A stretch of DNA of 64,000 bases from positions 1,984,001-2,048,000 of the forward strand of contig JAGYVD010000007.1 in NCBI GenBank assembly GCA_021209875.1, in the 5' to 3' direction. Source of the stretch: Rosellinia necatrix. Lineage: Eukaryota; Ascomycota; Sordariomycetes; Xylariales; Xylariaceae. The notes below the pieces were generated by a model. It saw nothing but the letters and a program-made list of their open reading frames with translations, was not told the DNA's origin and did no database searches. This document shows positions 44,931-57,480 of the stretch, one piece after another. Every line of letters begins with the position of its first letter. The first letter of the stretch is position 1. The position numbers and the translations under genes were made by a program.

Positions 44931-47440
44931 TCATAGCCCTTGTGCACCAGAGGAAAATAGACTTTCGAAATACGTTGTGTCGAAACCCTGGAACGTCCAG
45001 TCGTCGGCTTCGGCTGCTAGCTCTGGGTGAGCAAGCTGCGCCTGTGACCATTCGAATTGCATCATGGGTGGAAAGCTATTCAAATCGGCAAATCCGTTCG
45101 GATTATCGCTATAGCCCATCGGAAACGATAGCGTGTGGCATGCCTCGCCCGCACCGTCTCCAACAGGAGTAGGATGTTGTTGATCGGACGGTGGGCTCCA
45201 GTCTGTGGAGAGTGTTGGGCATGATGGGAAATCCGCGTATTCGTTGTGGTTTAGAGACACGCTCAGAGGGGTTGTTTTAGCCGCGTCAGTAGGGAGAGCA
45301 AGCGTGGTGCTCCCGCCGGTATTAATTTTGGGTGTTGGCGTTGTATGGGCGTGAGGCTGGACCTCGTGCTGAGTGTTTTGGATATGTGCAGAAGGATTGA
45401 TATTAATTGTCCCCAAGTAGGGTATCTCTAGGTGAATTGCGGCATGTTCGCCGACGCCTTCGTTATTTCCCCCCTGGCCGCCTCCGCCAGTTGCCATGAG
45501 ATCCGGATTCAACAAAGGCAAGAGACGACCGATGATGCAGGCGGCGTCTCGAGCGAGTTTATCGTCATTCTTCTTTGCCATCTCCTCGAGTTTGTCGCGC
45601 GCCTCCTGAATTAATGCCCTGTCCGCTTCCCGCTGCGAGGTCGTGGCCGGATCACGCGCCTGTAGCTTCGGGTCCAAATACCCTAGAAGCAGAGTCATAG
45701 ACGCCGTTAGAGCACCGTAATCCGTGTGCCGGCATGCGTTCGACGAATGGTTGGTTTGGCGAAACAACAGGAATGTGCGTAAGAGCTGCCGCGACGAGCT
45801 TATACACGTTGCCTTGCTGTAATCCCATCGCCGTTCCTTTGGATCACGAAGCATGTAAGGAAGATGAAGCAAGATAAGAAGATTATGATGGTTCATTTGT
45901 AGCATCAGTTGTGTAACTGCGGCACCCCGAGTTAGTTATCCCAATCTCAAACATAGTTGGGGAGTATTTTGGAGACGCAGTTATCGAATCACTTACCCGC
46001 ACGCATACGCTCAACAGACGTAGTATTCACGAAACTGCTAATTTGCGGGAGTTGCCAGAAGTCAGACGCGACGCTGCGGGCTGCCGCCTCGAGGTCGTAA
46101 TCAATGGCTTGCGTTATACTGAAAGATGCCTCTCCCTTGCTAGTGTTGCGCTTGATAATAGCACCCATGACGACTGTGTGCTGCTTTTCTAGTTTATCCG
46201 TTGGTTCGTCGTTTGGGTCCTCGGCTAGGAAAGAGTTGTCGTCTGTACCAGCCGGAAGGCCGAGAAGAAGAGACAAATACCGATCTACAAAGTTGAGGCG
46301 AAACCAGAATGCCTGGGCCTTAATTAGAGTCGAAGGGTTCACCATAGGGTCGGCAGACTTGAGTGGTTTATCGCCCCATCTATCAACGCCCATCAGTTGA
46401 GCGACGGATAATGCGCGGCGAAGCATAAGCCAGGCCTTGCGCAGGTTACCGGCGTTGGCATGATACAGCGAGATTAGAGCCAGAGTCTCTAACCCTTCTG
46501 CATAGCCGATTAAATCGTCGTTGTGAGCTACCAGTTCTGATACTACAGAAACGTATTTGGCCATAAGGCAACGAGTCGAGTCGCCGGCGAGGAGCTTCAT
46601 GGGCGTTGTAGGCTGAATCTGTTGCATGCAGTTTGTGAGCTGCATCAACCGCCTGGCGAGCACAGCTGGGTGCGAGGACGGCGATGGAATGACACGGATA
46701 GCCGACGGGTCCTCGATTTGTCCTGCGGCCACATCGCGATATCGAGAGAAGAAACTGATGATGAAGCTCCCCGCCGGGCTCGCCGCAGCAATGGTGTCGA
46801 CATCCTGCTGGCAAGGCAGTAAATCGTATAATGTTTTGGCGATCCTTGTATATTTATTACAAAGGATAGTTATCTCATGTGGACTTGGAGCCGGCGTCGG
46901 GAGATCTCTCGTAGGGCAGGGGCCATCCGGCGCCTTGCTATTGCTCCGTAGAGGCGCCAGGACGTCGAACATAGGGGGCTTGCCAACTGCAAAGGGACAG
47001 TCGACCGACTCCGGGTGAACGGGCTCGGCCGAAACGGGCGAAGGACTCATGTGGCGCCCTCGACTAGCAGTATAAGAATCTGGCATTATTTTCTCAACCA
47101 GCTTCTCGAGCATCTCCTCGACTCGTCCCAGGCGTTGCGTCACGCGCCGGTCCGGCGTTGAGGCCTGCTCGTCCGCGAACTCCTGGCTTACGCAATTCGC
47201 GCCGCGAGATTCGCAGTTGGCACAGATCAGAGCATCTTCCGAAGCGTAAATACAGCGAATCTTCCTTCTTCTACCTGTTTGCCCAACTTCACATCAAAAA
47301 TGGCCTCCTTAGTAGCTCACAAGGAGTGCGTACTTACATTCCCAGCAACTCCGCGTACCCTTACGAACCTTCCTCCGCTTCGCTTCACGGGGAGGGGCGC
47401 CATCCGGAATACGAACAGGAAGACGCCTTTCACCATCCAT
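44931..47440 (-). CDS. Zn2Cys6 transcription factor
   Basis: Three minus-strand exons, 47440-47338, 47274-45997 and 45916-44931, encode 788 aa. The zinc cluster is split by the first intron: Cys32 and 35 (SCWEC), then Cys42 (RRRKIRC), Cys52 and 55 (ICANC) and Cys62 (GANC), the canonical CX2CX6CX9CX2CX6C spacing. A basic N-terminus (AKRRKVRKGTRS) and a short coiled coil (RVTQRLGRVEEMLEKLVEKI) follow for dimerisation. The middle part is the fungal transcription-factor homology domain, with GLETLALISLYHANAGN, AWLMLRRALSVAQLMG and FWFRLNFVDRYLSLLLGLPAG. The C-terminal 250 residues are Gly/Ser/Pro/Thr-rich and end in an acidic, aromatic tail (WTFQGFDTTYFESLF) that could activate transcription. It faces the dehydrogenase 3' to 3' (288 bases). 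No known target is implied by sequence alone. Confidence 0.9.
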
Positions 47441-50335
47441 GTTCAAATAGGTGCAGACGGATGATTTAAAACTAAGATCCGACGCAGAACCTGTGTTCCA
47501 AGCAAACTCGCACAGCCCTAGGACGAGACCGCAACTGCAACTGCCAGTAATCTCAGGAACTAAGGCGTAATAGACGGCGACTGTAATAAAATGTCTCAGG
47601 TCACACGCAAGGCAATGAACCAATCCGGCACATACGGGTAACAGATAGTGGGAGCAATTGAGTTCATGATTGAATGTTGTTCGGCGGCAGTCAGCGCCCC
47701 CAAAGATGACGCCAAGCTTTTCGACCGAATCTTGGACGAAATTTGTCAGCTTTGTTAACACTTTTGTCTTGGCATTTCATCATTCGGCCGGTCGTTCGGA
47801 CGAAATCATCCTAGTCAAGGCGCGAGCGTTGACTACGTCTCGTAGCTTGTCCGTCATCTTGACGACGCTCCCCGTTTTACGTGATAAATTATAACTATGA
47901 TATGTATTCTACTGTAACCACAGGGGTTTTTTTTTTTTTTTGTGATCTCGTTGTTGCAGCTCCGGGTTAATGACTAGCCGTGTTTAGCGCCTACCCAGGC
48001 AGCATCAACCGGAATAGCATGTGAAGAGGAAGAAGTAGAAGAAGAGGCCGAGCGAGGAACACAACCAGTCCCCCATACCTTGCCCAGGTGTCAGGACTTC
48101 AAATTTTGGTGGCCCCTACGTCTCGATGGACCGTGCCCCTAGTTTGGGCCAGCCAATTACGCCTGGATTCTTCGTATTCAGGGGGGCGCGATCCCCGTTG
48201 ATAGTGACACTCGATGGACAGACAGCTTATGGTCAAACAAGCGAAGGGCAGGCCGGCCATCCCTCGTCAGCCCCCTCTCCATCCATCATCGGGCGCATCA
48301 TCTAAACTTGCTCTCCCGCCCTCAATATTTATCTAATTGATCTAGCAGGCTCGGCGCACACAACAGTTAGATTTCCGGCAACTGACGTCGCAGTAACGAC
48401 TGATCATTGGTACATCACGAATGATGACCCTACCGTAGTGTAAACAACAAACTACAAGTAGGCGTGTTTCCAAGGGCAAGTAGGCAACCCCCGCTCACTT
48501 CGCTCGTGATGCACGCAGCCACTGCATAGTACGCCTTGAAAAAAACCCCCCCGTCCGGGCCTTTAATGGTTTCCATGATCTCGCAATCTTACCTGCCGAG
48601 CGCTCTAGCGGCCACACAAACAATCGGGGGCACTGGGCTGTACTCCTACCGATTCCGGCATGAAGAGTCTTGTGCTGGCATAGTTTGAATGCGCAAGTCC
48701 ACGCGGCGAGTTGAGGGGCGCTGGCACGCGCCGTCCTCTCGAGTGTTGCTCTTAGTGTGCTCTTAATCTGATCACCCTGGCCTGTTATGCTCCTGTCGGG
48801 ACCGCCAATACCCGCGATCGAGTCGAGTTACCTCTGTCTTGACTATTCTCTGTTGAGTAACAGTTGCCGTCCACAGGATACTCGCGCTGTTTGTGCACAT
48901 CTCGACCTCCCGTCAAGACATGGGGCCCCAGGCTCACAAACCTATCTACCTCGGTTGCGATGTGCAAGTGCCTAATGTACAAGGCGGTACATAGTCGGGG
49001 CCTCACGCTTGCGAAATCACAAATATTGAATGACAACATGCAGCGCGCCGAGCCGGTTGCACCAAATCTCGGAGCAGGCAGCGTGCATACGTCGTCGATT
49101 CACTGGCCGGCACCCGCACAGTGAGCACTCCACTTATCGAGAGGAGAAGCTGGGAACTTGGTAACCAGGGGGCCGGGGGGTTGGGAGCATCCCAGAGCGG
49201 CAAGGGAGACAACACTGGCCCATGGTGCTCGCGACTTACCTGCTCGTCATTGAGTGAACGGGCTATCTAACGTCAAGGAATCACGTCAACGTGATGGCAG
49301 CTTTCCGCTATGAAAATAGACAGAATCGCCATGTGTATTCTTGGCCCAACAGGGGCGTCAAATGAAAGCGACCCAGATAGACAGAAAACGGGAGAGAGCA
49401 GAGTCAAGCATCATCTTCAGGCATCAATCCTCGCTCGCCCCGTCGGCTCCAACCCGTGAGGCTGTTGTGCGCCTTGCCTGTCGATGTGGAAAAAGCCCAC
49501 GTCCACTGATCGCGGGCCAGGACATCAGATGACGTGTCTGAAGCTAGATTCCATTCTGTAAGTACGGCGGTTGTTTGATCGTATGGGCTCGACTTGCCCA
49601 TCCAATCGTGTGTTGTTGTTTTTTTTTCGGGGAATTCATTGTCAGTGTACAGACAAGCGTGAATGCAAAAGTTGTGCTACTCTCTCGTACAAACCCCAAC
49701 CATAGGCGAGGCAATGGGCATATATGACAGGGGACCAGCCGACAGACAGATGGTGTAACGAGGGTATGAAAAGCCAGCCCAGCCGCCTTGTCACCCGGCA
49801 CGTTGGGGCCTATATTGTACAAACTATGGCCACCCCAACCTTCGCGCTTACATACAGATTATTGAGCGTGGTGAGACGCCAAAGTCGATGCCTCGTGGGC
49901 CCCAAAGGCGAGGGTTATGAAGGGTTAGAGGTGGCAATGACATGTTATCACCCTCAAGGGATCGATGCATGTAGCTACCGAGATGGGCATTGTGGACTAG
50001 ATATTTGTTAGTGCGTCGAATTGCCGCGATGTGGTGGGAGCAAGAGGCCAGGTAGCTTGACGGCATACTGCATCCGCCGTACCCAAGATCCAATATTGTC
50101 TACAAGGGAACGGTTCGCAAAATGCAATAGGCACCCGATATTGCATACAAGGGAAGTCTCTAAAAAAAAAAAAAAAAACACTCAAGCATTGTTATTTTCT
50201 TTGCGAAGTATTATCATCCTCATCGGATTTAATCACTCGGCTCTCAACCCTGTCCTGGTTCTTCGCCCGTTACACAAGATAATAGACCTCTGTTTGGCCG
50301 TGAGAAGGATAGTATGCAATCTCTAGCACCAAGGG

Positions 50336-50454
50336 TGTTATAACTAGGGAACACCTGGATGTTGCTGAAGTTATAGATATATGAGAGAATATATGAACGT
50401 TCTATACCGGTTACACCAACTATAGAAAGAGCTGAGGACCGCGTCACTATAACA
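50336..50454 (-). mobile_element. Candidate solo LTR
   Basis: Read on the minus strand it begins TGTTATAG and ends CTATAACA-like (CTAGTTATAACA). It therefore has the TG...CA ends and the short TGTTATA/TATAACA terminal inversion of a retrotransposon LTR, with length 119 bp. It lies in AT-rich DNA without genes. No target-site duplication was recognised (AAGGG against TACAT), so it is only a candidate. Confidence 0.35.
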
Positions 50455-52324
50455 TACATGACGGTGTGCCTCAGTCCCCAGTAGTTTCGTACTCGTACAT
50501 CCCCTTAACTCTAGGTCTTCAAGGGTTTATTATTATAAGCCAGGAGGGAATTAATTCGCTCCAGGCTGGTCAGTTTAGGTAGCCTCGCGCACGAGGTGGC
50601 CTGATGCTAGGTCTTTCTCCTCTATTAACCGTATATATTATCGTCACCTCGATGATTTATAATGCCAGTAATCAAGCTCTCAAGGGTAGTAAAGGACACT
50701 GTGTTATACACGCACCTATTGTCGGGCGGAAATCATGTGTTGAGTGACCATCGAGTCGCGGAACAGATCGCTTATTTATTAGCATTGGTATAGATGATCT
50801 TACTCCCCGATCAGCAAACATAGTATTAAAGACTATAAATCTATACTATTTACTTCTCAAGATACCAATAATGCAATCCATTGAAAGTATACATATGAAC
50901 ACGCTTCAGAGCACTAGGGACTGTCACCACGACTTTAACATAAGGCAGGCCGTATGAACAGTATTTCAGATTGAAGGCTCATTTCACAATTTAGGGATGG
51001 ATCGATCACTAAATCTTACACGGGGCCATATCAATACGTAATAGTATATAGTATCTATTTATCACCGCCTCTCAGCATAACGAAGCGTTAGTGTCTGCGG
51101 TCTATGTACGTAAAAGCTTTGTAGACCCCTGATTTTACCTCGGAATATCCTCTTGGCCGAAGATGACTATCCTGAAATTTGGTGAAAACCGGTTTTGAAG
51201 AGTTCATCTGGGCAAGAGATGGTGCGACGGCATACGTGTAGTCTAGACTATGCACGAAGTAATACAGTTATAGGGATACAATATCTGACTTGTGGTAGGA
51301 AAATGTGTCATCATAATATAAACATGAATGGCGGAATAAGTCCCACACTCGACCCGACTGATGCGGGAGTCATGGGTTATGGGGATAGCTGCACTAGTGT
51401 CACCTTACCGGCCATTTTGAGATGTTATCGATGATCGTTCCTCTTTGCCCTCATAAGTCTTAATCTGTACGCCCTTGTGTATAAAAGGGTGGAAGTTGAT
51501 CTGATCCCTGGTCCGATAATATGTCAAGGTTATGGTGGTTGCAACAGCGCAAGGTCAGCTGGCTCGATGGAGGCAGATCTCGCTAATCCCAGGGTTCCTA
51601 TGGGATTACTTTTAAGTGATTGTCGTCAGTGGTTTGTTAACTTGTTTTTCTCTTCGTTTTCTTCCAATCCGAGTCGCAGAACCTTGTGTCCGCCTAGGCC
51701 TCTAAGGTGCTTAGTTCTCGTGTAGACTTACCACGTAGTCAATGGATACTGGGGCCCAACCCTGGCTATATTACGGTGGTCCTGTACCTGCTTGCCTGTG
51801 AATATCTATTGCCCATTTCTTCTGTAGGTTTCTTGTCAGCACGTGTGAGAGTGAGTCTATATTGCGCTATGGCAGAGACCAATCACTGGGCATCTGCAAT
51901 TCTACAGCCAAAATCCTTCCCCGAGCCTTTCCTGGTTTTATGGATGTATGTTTTTCTGGAAGGCCATGGAAGAATGATATTTCCAGTGGTCGGCACATCA
52001 TGGATATCCAACATATGCAACAGCGTAGTCATTAGCTTAAATACTAATTACGCCGCAAATACCTAATTGGTTGCTATCTAGTTGTTCATACTTTAACTTT
52101 GCTGCGATTTTACGCTACTACAATATACCCGATTGACCCTGTCTTGAACTATCTCTGATCACATGCTAAAGCAATGGTGCTAATCAATTGGTCACTTAAA
52201 TAGTTAATAAAAGTTTCTGGTGTTTGTAAAATATATTTGCTCGTGATTCGGCTATCAGGCTTATCGTCAATGTTGCACCACGACGCCCAGGCGGCTGCTG
52301 TGCATAGACGATAGCGCTGTCACC

Positions 52325-52386
52325 TAGGTAGGTATGTAAGTTAGGTATGTAAGTTAGGTATGTAAGTTAGGTATGCAAGTTAGGTA
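52325..52386. repeat. 12-bp tandem repeat
   Basis: About five copies of TAGGTATGTAAGT-like units (TAGGTAGGTATGTAAGT, then TAGGTATGTAAGT, and one with TGCAAGT) in direct tandem. It is part of the TAGG-motif family found elsewhere in the window. Confidence 0.85.
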
Positions 52387-54439
52387 TCGCCATCCTATAC
52401 AGTACGCCACGCCAAGACTCCACAGGCTAACAGATGAAAGATTAAGGGGGACGTACTGCAGATTTAGGACCGCTTGGAATTATAGTCCGAGCGACGGCGA
52501 GCCCACTGGCCGAATCCTACCTGTGCGCTGTGCAGGGCAGAAGCCTAGCCTTAGGTAGCTAGATTAGACGACCGCATCTCGGCCGACAGTACAGATCAAA
52601 AAAAAAAAAAAAACTGAAAAAACTTTAGACGCCAACACGTCCTCGGTGCGTAGTAGATAGTAGAGCGTTGGCGTATCTGCGATGCACCTACGGATGCACC
52701 TACGACGTACCTAAGATGCCCCTTTGGGAGAAGTACCTATTTAGGTAAAGTGCCCATGCAGGCGTGCAGCGTAGGCAGAGGTAGGCCCATACCTCAATTC
52801 CGTGAACCGGGTGAGCCATACCCGCCATCGGCAGCGGCACAGCACAGCCCCGGTGGCTGGCTTCAACGTTTTAAGATGGGGCTAACGGCCCTCTCCTCCT
52901 CCCACCAGCTCCCACCTTCTGGTAAGTATCCACTTGGGTGGCTTAGAGTACCCCTGAAACGGGGATGACGATGGACGCTAACACGTGCTTTTGGAACAAG
53001 TTGTGGGCGTTAGACGTTTCTGCGACAATCTCGATACGCGGTGAAACACGGATCACGAACGTCTGCAAACAATCTCTCCTAACCCAATACCACTGCCACC
53101 TAGCTATTCTGCTGAGCTGCATGCCGGTCGAGGGCCTCAGCCAGCGCCGACCGGTCAACAGCACACAGCTAACAACGGGCCAACGACGACCAAGACGGCC
53201 ACACATACAGCCAGTGCAAATCAAAACCATGGGTGTAGCGATCCTATGGCACGGCATTGCTGGCGATTGACGTTATTCAGTCAATTGGACCGAGGCTACC
53301 ACCACCATTCCTTCGAGCTTCTTTGCTCCCCGTCCCACCAAGCCTCACTGTCCGAAGGTGTTTTCCTGTAGCCGTAGACTGCGATCGCTACCCAGGCACT
53401 ACTACCGGCCGGTGCAGGTCCAACGTTGGTTGGCGCAGGCGGTAAGGCCATATGCTACCATTCACACCCCCCCTCTCAAAGTTTGTGTGATAGAGCAGTC
53501 GAGGTGACGGTAAATCCGTGAGTACAAACTATGTTGAGTGGCACAAGGAAGATCCCAAAGTCAGATAGGGTGAGCATCGAGCCCTACCTCCTCGGGCGTA
53601 ATAGGTGTAGTTTCGGTGAGTCACACGTTTGGTGGGCGACAACCACAAGGGCAATGATAATCAAACGGGGCTGCTCGAGAGACGATCTGAATGACTTCAC
53701 ATGGTCTGGCCTAATCGACAGCGACATTGTCCGCCGAGGCGGTATACTGATTTATCAGGCTTGGCGGCCCCGGGGAGGCGGCATGGTTTCACCACAACTG
53801 ACGTTGGGGTGGTCAATACTCGGAGGGTCCGGAACCGACGTTATCTAGAAGCTGTCCAGGAGGGGAGCGAAGACGCTACGAGGGCGAGTGCCGGAGCGAG
53901 CAAACGTTTGTGCGCTACCTGTGATGTAGGTATGTCGTGCTACCCGGTCCGGGTGCCAGGGCTGCAGCAATGCCAGGTGTTGAGAAAGACGCGATTGGGT
54001 CCTCGGGATGCCGTTTTGCTGTGCACGCACGTTTCCGGGTTCGTCGCCCCAGTCATCCAAACCCTGGGGAAGGGGGGGTCGGCGATCAAAGAACAGCACT
54101 AAAAACGACGTTTTGTCACGGCGAGAGAGAGAGCTCGTAATGAAGGCCTTCCTCCCGTCGGGGCCTGGGCATCTAACCTACAGCAACTTGTGGGTTTCTA
54201 ATACGCCATAATACATCCTGCATGATATCGTTAGTGTAATTAGAGTCCGCGGCGTCGTCGACGCCGGCGGCGCTCGGGCAGTCGGTCGGGCGGACATGAG
54301 GGTATCCCGGCACCTTATCAAGGGGCAGAGGAAACGAACGGGCCTCTACGGTGGCGCTAGTATTTCATTTGAAGGTGAAGAGACGTTTGCGTGCGTGCGG
54401 GTAGAATCCGCATCGCCGCTGTTGGTGGTTAGCAGATAT

Positions 54440-54690
54440 GCAACTACCTAAGCACTTACCTAATATTCGACTGCCTCTCAGAAGCTAAGGTTTTAGTTGA
54501 GGCGACGCGAGATAGGTAGGTGCCAACCTACCTAATAAGGTAGCCTGAGGTTATTTATCCTCCAGTATTCTGGGCATGACTCAGTAACGTGCTTATTTAG
54601 CTTTGATGAGCTTTGGGTCTTGAATCTACCTAAGGTACCTCGTAGACCTCATCAAAGTTACCTAGGTAGAGCTACCTACCTAGATAGCCG
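54440..54690. repeat. Dense cluster of TAGGTAGG-type motifs
   Basis: Within about 250 bases there are repeated TACCTA, CCTAGGTAG, TACCTACC and GATAGGTAGG blocks in both orientations, many centred on CCTAGG. No coding frame. Confidence 0.75.
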
Positions 54691-55863
54691 GATACACTTC
54701 GCCCACAAGCGAGGTGCTCTAGGGAGTTGCTCAGGTAATCTGTCGGCGGGTTTAAGAAACCCCCCGGCCACTGCCTGTACCATAGCGTAGATAGCTAACC
54801 ACCCATGCTACGTGTACGTGATATATTGTGCTCGCAAGGCCATCCCCACGCCGATCTAGTACCTGTAAGTTGACCGCAAACGAAGATCCAGACCTTGTTG
54901 GTACATCTATCTGGCATGTTGGGTTACTGGATTAAACGCAGTGTAGATACCTATCTAAATGTCAAACAGCAGGGCTGCCTTGGGTACATGGGTACTTAAT
55001 CTCAGTAATCTCAGGCCAAGAGAAATAGAGAGAAGAGAGGCATGCCTCCTGGTGCGCATCCGTTTCACGCAACAATCCAGGTCTCAGCTTGAAGATCATG
55101 CAGTTCCCTCTTCGCCTAACAAACTCTTGTAATTACCTTTTTAGTATTAATTTGAGGTAACCAGCCGTAATCTACGGCATGGATATACATGTGTTTATTC
55201 TGTTGGCCCTGGGCAGGTCAGAGGTATGCGAGCCAAAAGCTTCCCCCAAATCCTACCTCCTCTGGCACAATGACAACGGGTCCGCCATGATGCAGTGCCG
55301 TGAACTGGGCTGCACGTCCGTCCGTATCCTCAAGTACACATCTAGTAGGTGTAGGTAGATACACGGGCGCAACGCAGCACAACAAACATCTCCCTCGAAT
55401 TCTTCCCCACAATGGACAATACCTGTGTCATTATCCTCCAGCCCCCAATATGCAGCACACCATATATCCGTCCATTCATTGGGCCCATCATCGGTGTACG
55501 TACTGGTTGAAATGCGCGCTCTTAGAGTTGGACCTTTTCGACTCGGTACTTCATCTGCATAGTGCGGAACGCTAGGTACCGGGTTCGAGGGACTTGGTGC
55601 CGTGCGGTGTTGTGGGGTTGGGGACTTTCCTACTTGGGCGGCGAGGGTGGCAAATCTGTAACTCTCATTGGGCTACACGGCCGCATGCCGAGTTCAGGCT
55701 TAGGCCGGGATGTCCCATGCACCAAGATGTTTGAAATTCTCAACGCGTTCTTCTCCCTCCTGGGGGTCTGATCTTCTGAGTCGGCCAACTTGCGACGGTC
55801 GAACTCATCCTTAAGAAGGTCGGGCGGTTTGAAGGGCGCCTCCCAATAGGGCTGAAGGACAAC

Positions 55864-55912
55864 ACGCTCACGCTCACGCTCATGCTCACGCTCATGCTCA
55901 CGCTCACGCTTG
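55864..55912. repeat. Hexanucleotide repeat (CACGCT)n
   Basis: About eight units of CACGCT with CATGCT variants. On the minus strand they would read as Glu-Arg/Glu-His pairs, but no supported gene contains them. Confidence 0.85.
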
Positions 55913-56501
55913 TGACCTGGTACCAAAGAGGGAGGTAGTACCCCAGCAAATACTAAGACGATGTGCCATCTACGCACGACCTACTTACTACCTACTACAT
56001 CCGTGTATGTACACTGGCGGGTTTGGAGAGGGTCGTAACACTGCAGGAGGGTTTTAGCGTAGGGTTGCTTGCGACAGTCTTGAGAGGTCGTATTGCATTC
56101 AAGCCGAATGTGTGAGTAGCACAAGGGAAGCCTGGCTGCCCATGTACAAGTATGTCGGAGACTATCGCGCGCTAGCGTGCCTCTGGCGTAGCACGCTGCA
56201 CTACCCGCAGTAGGACCTAAGCATCTGGCTCTAGTGTAGATGGCGATGTATTACCACCTGCGCTAGGGGGGATTGCCTGTCAACCAGTCCACCAATCCCC
56301 ATCGGACGGCACCCCTCTGTGAGTGTACCTACCTATAGTTAGACTTCCTCACCTTCGGCAGACAGCACCTGGACCACTGGCGACCACATAACATCGGCGA
56401 ACCCAGCGTACCCTAAGCTACTTGGCCGTACCTAGTGCATGCCGCGTGTCCGCCGTGCATTCCGAACGCACAGTAACTAACAACCTAGCTCCAGGTAGGG
56501 T

Positions 56502-56720
56502 GACGATGACGATGATGATGATGATGATGTTGTTGTTATTGTTGTTGTGGTGGTAGTAGTAGTGGTAGTGGTAGAGATGGCGGTTGTGCTCTTCTGGCCG
56601 ATCTTGCCGCCTTGTTTCTTCCGTCTCTCTGTCGCTCTCACTCTCTGTCGCTCGCTCGCTCGCTCTCTCTCTCTCTCTCTGTCTCCATCTCTCTCTTCAT
56701 CTCTCTCTCTCTCTACTTGC
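56502..56720. repeat. Compound microsatellite
   Basis: A (GAT)n run, then TTG, TGG and TAG trinucleotides at 56502-56580, then CT-rich runs (GCTCGCTCGCTC, CTCTCTCTCT) at 56640-56720. They create long low-complexity frames on both strands that should not be read as genes. Confidence 0.85.
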
Positions 56721-57354
56721 CCAGATCGCCAGTGTTCGGCAGTCCAGCGAATCCCGATTCGTCTCTGCCTTTGCACTCCAAACAAACCCTCGCGTTCAAA
56801 CCCACGGCCAGTAGATAGCACGGCCGACTCTCGGTACCCAATAAATAGCGCCCTGCCTCGTGCCCAAGTGTGTAAAACACAAATGGTTTTCAGTCCCGGC
56901 TCCCCATTTATGCGGCTCACCCCGCCGCCCTGCCACCCACCCATCCTATCATTCATCCCGACCTCCAGCTCATCCAATTCCCATCGCTGAGCACTCATCT
57001 CTCCCATCCCGAAGAGACCTGTTCAAATCGGGCGCTCAGACCGTATACTGTATACCATCTGAAATCTTGCCAGATCCGAACGTCGTATAGGACGAGCTGG
57101 CCCTAGGTTTCAGGCCGCACCGTTTGGCCCCATCCCGCAACGTCTCTCTCGCATAACGACCGAGCCGTTGAATCGCGAAGATCGAAACGGAGCTGCGCCC
57201 GGATCGACGTCTCAAGAGAAAAGGGAAAAGCACATCATTGTTGCTTGTTCGCCTTTCTTTCCCAGTTACCAAGTTTTCCGCCTGTATGTATATACAAACG
57301 TCGAGTTACTTAGAACATGACTTCTTATCTTCTTCATCTCTCCATACACCCCAG

Positions 57355-57480
57355 TAGTTTATTTCCCTCCATCCCCCCCCTCCCCTCTAATACATCACCC
57401 ACTCTCTCTCTCCCTCCCTCTTGCACATAAACACATATACACCTTCGCACGCCCACACGCCCACACGCCCACGCACATCG
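57355..57480. repeat. C/T-rich leader and CCCACACG repeat
   Basis: TCTCTCTCTCCCTCCC followed by a CGCCCACA repeat (three to four copies). It is typical of fungal promoter or leader DNA upstream of a regulatory gene. Confidence 0.6.

Noticed and set aside
52325..52386. Possible CRISPR-like array
   Set aside because: Short contiguous tandem units with no spacers, in a eukaryotic genome.
53701..54102. 133-codon plus-strand frame
   Set aside because: No recognisable motifs, no splice or promoter context, and composition like surrounding intergenic DNA.
56477..57007. Long frames on both strands at 56.5-57.0 kb
   Set aside because: They consist of microsatellite translation (Glu/Arg, Ser/Leu and Thr/Ser runs) and are not protein-like.
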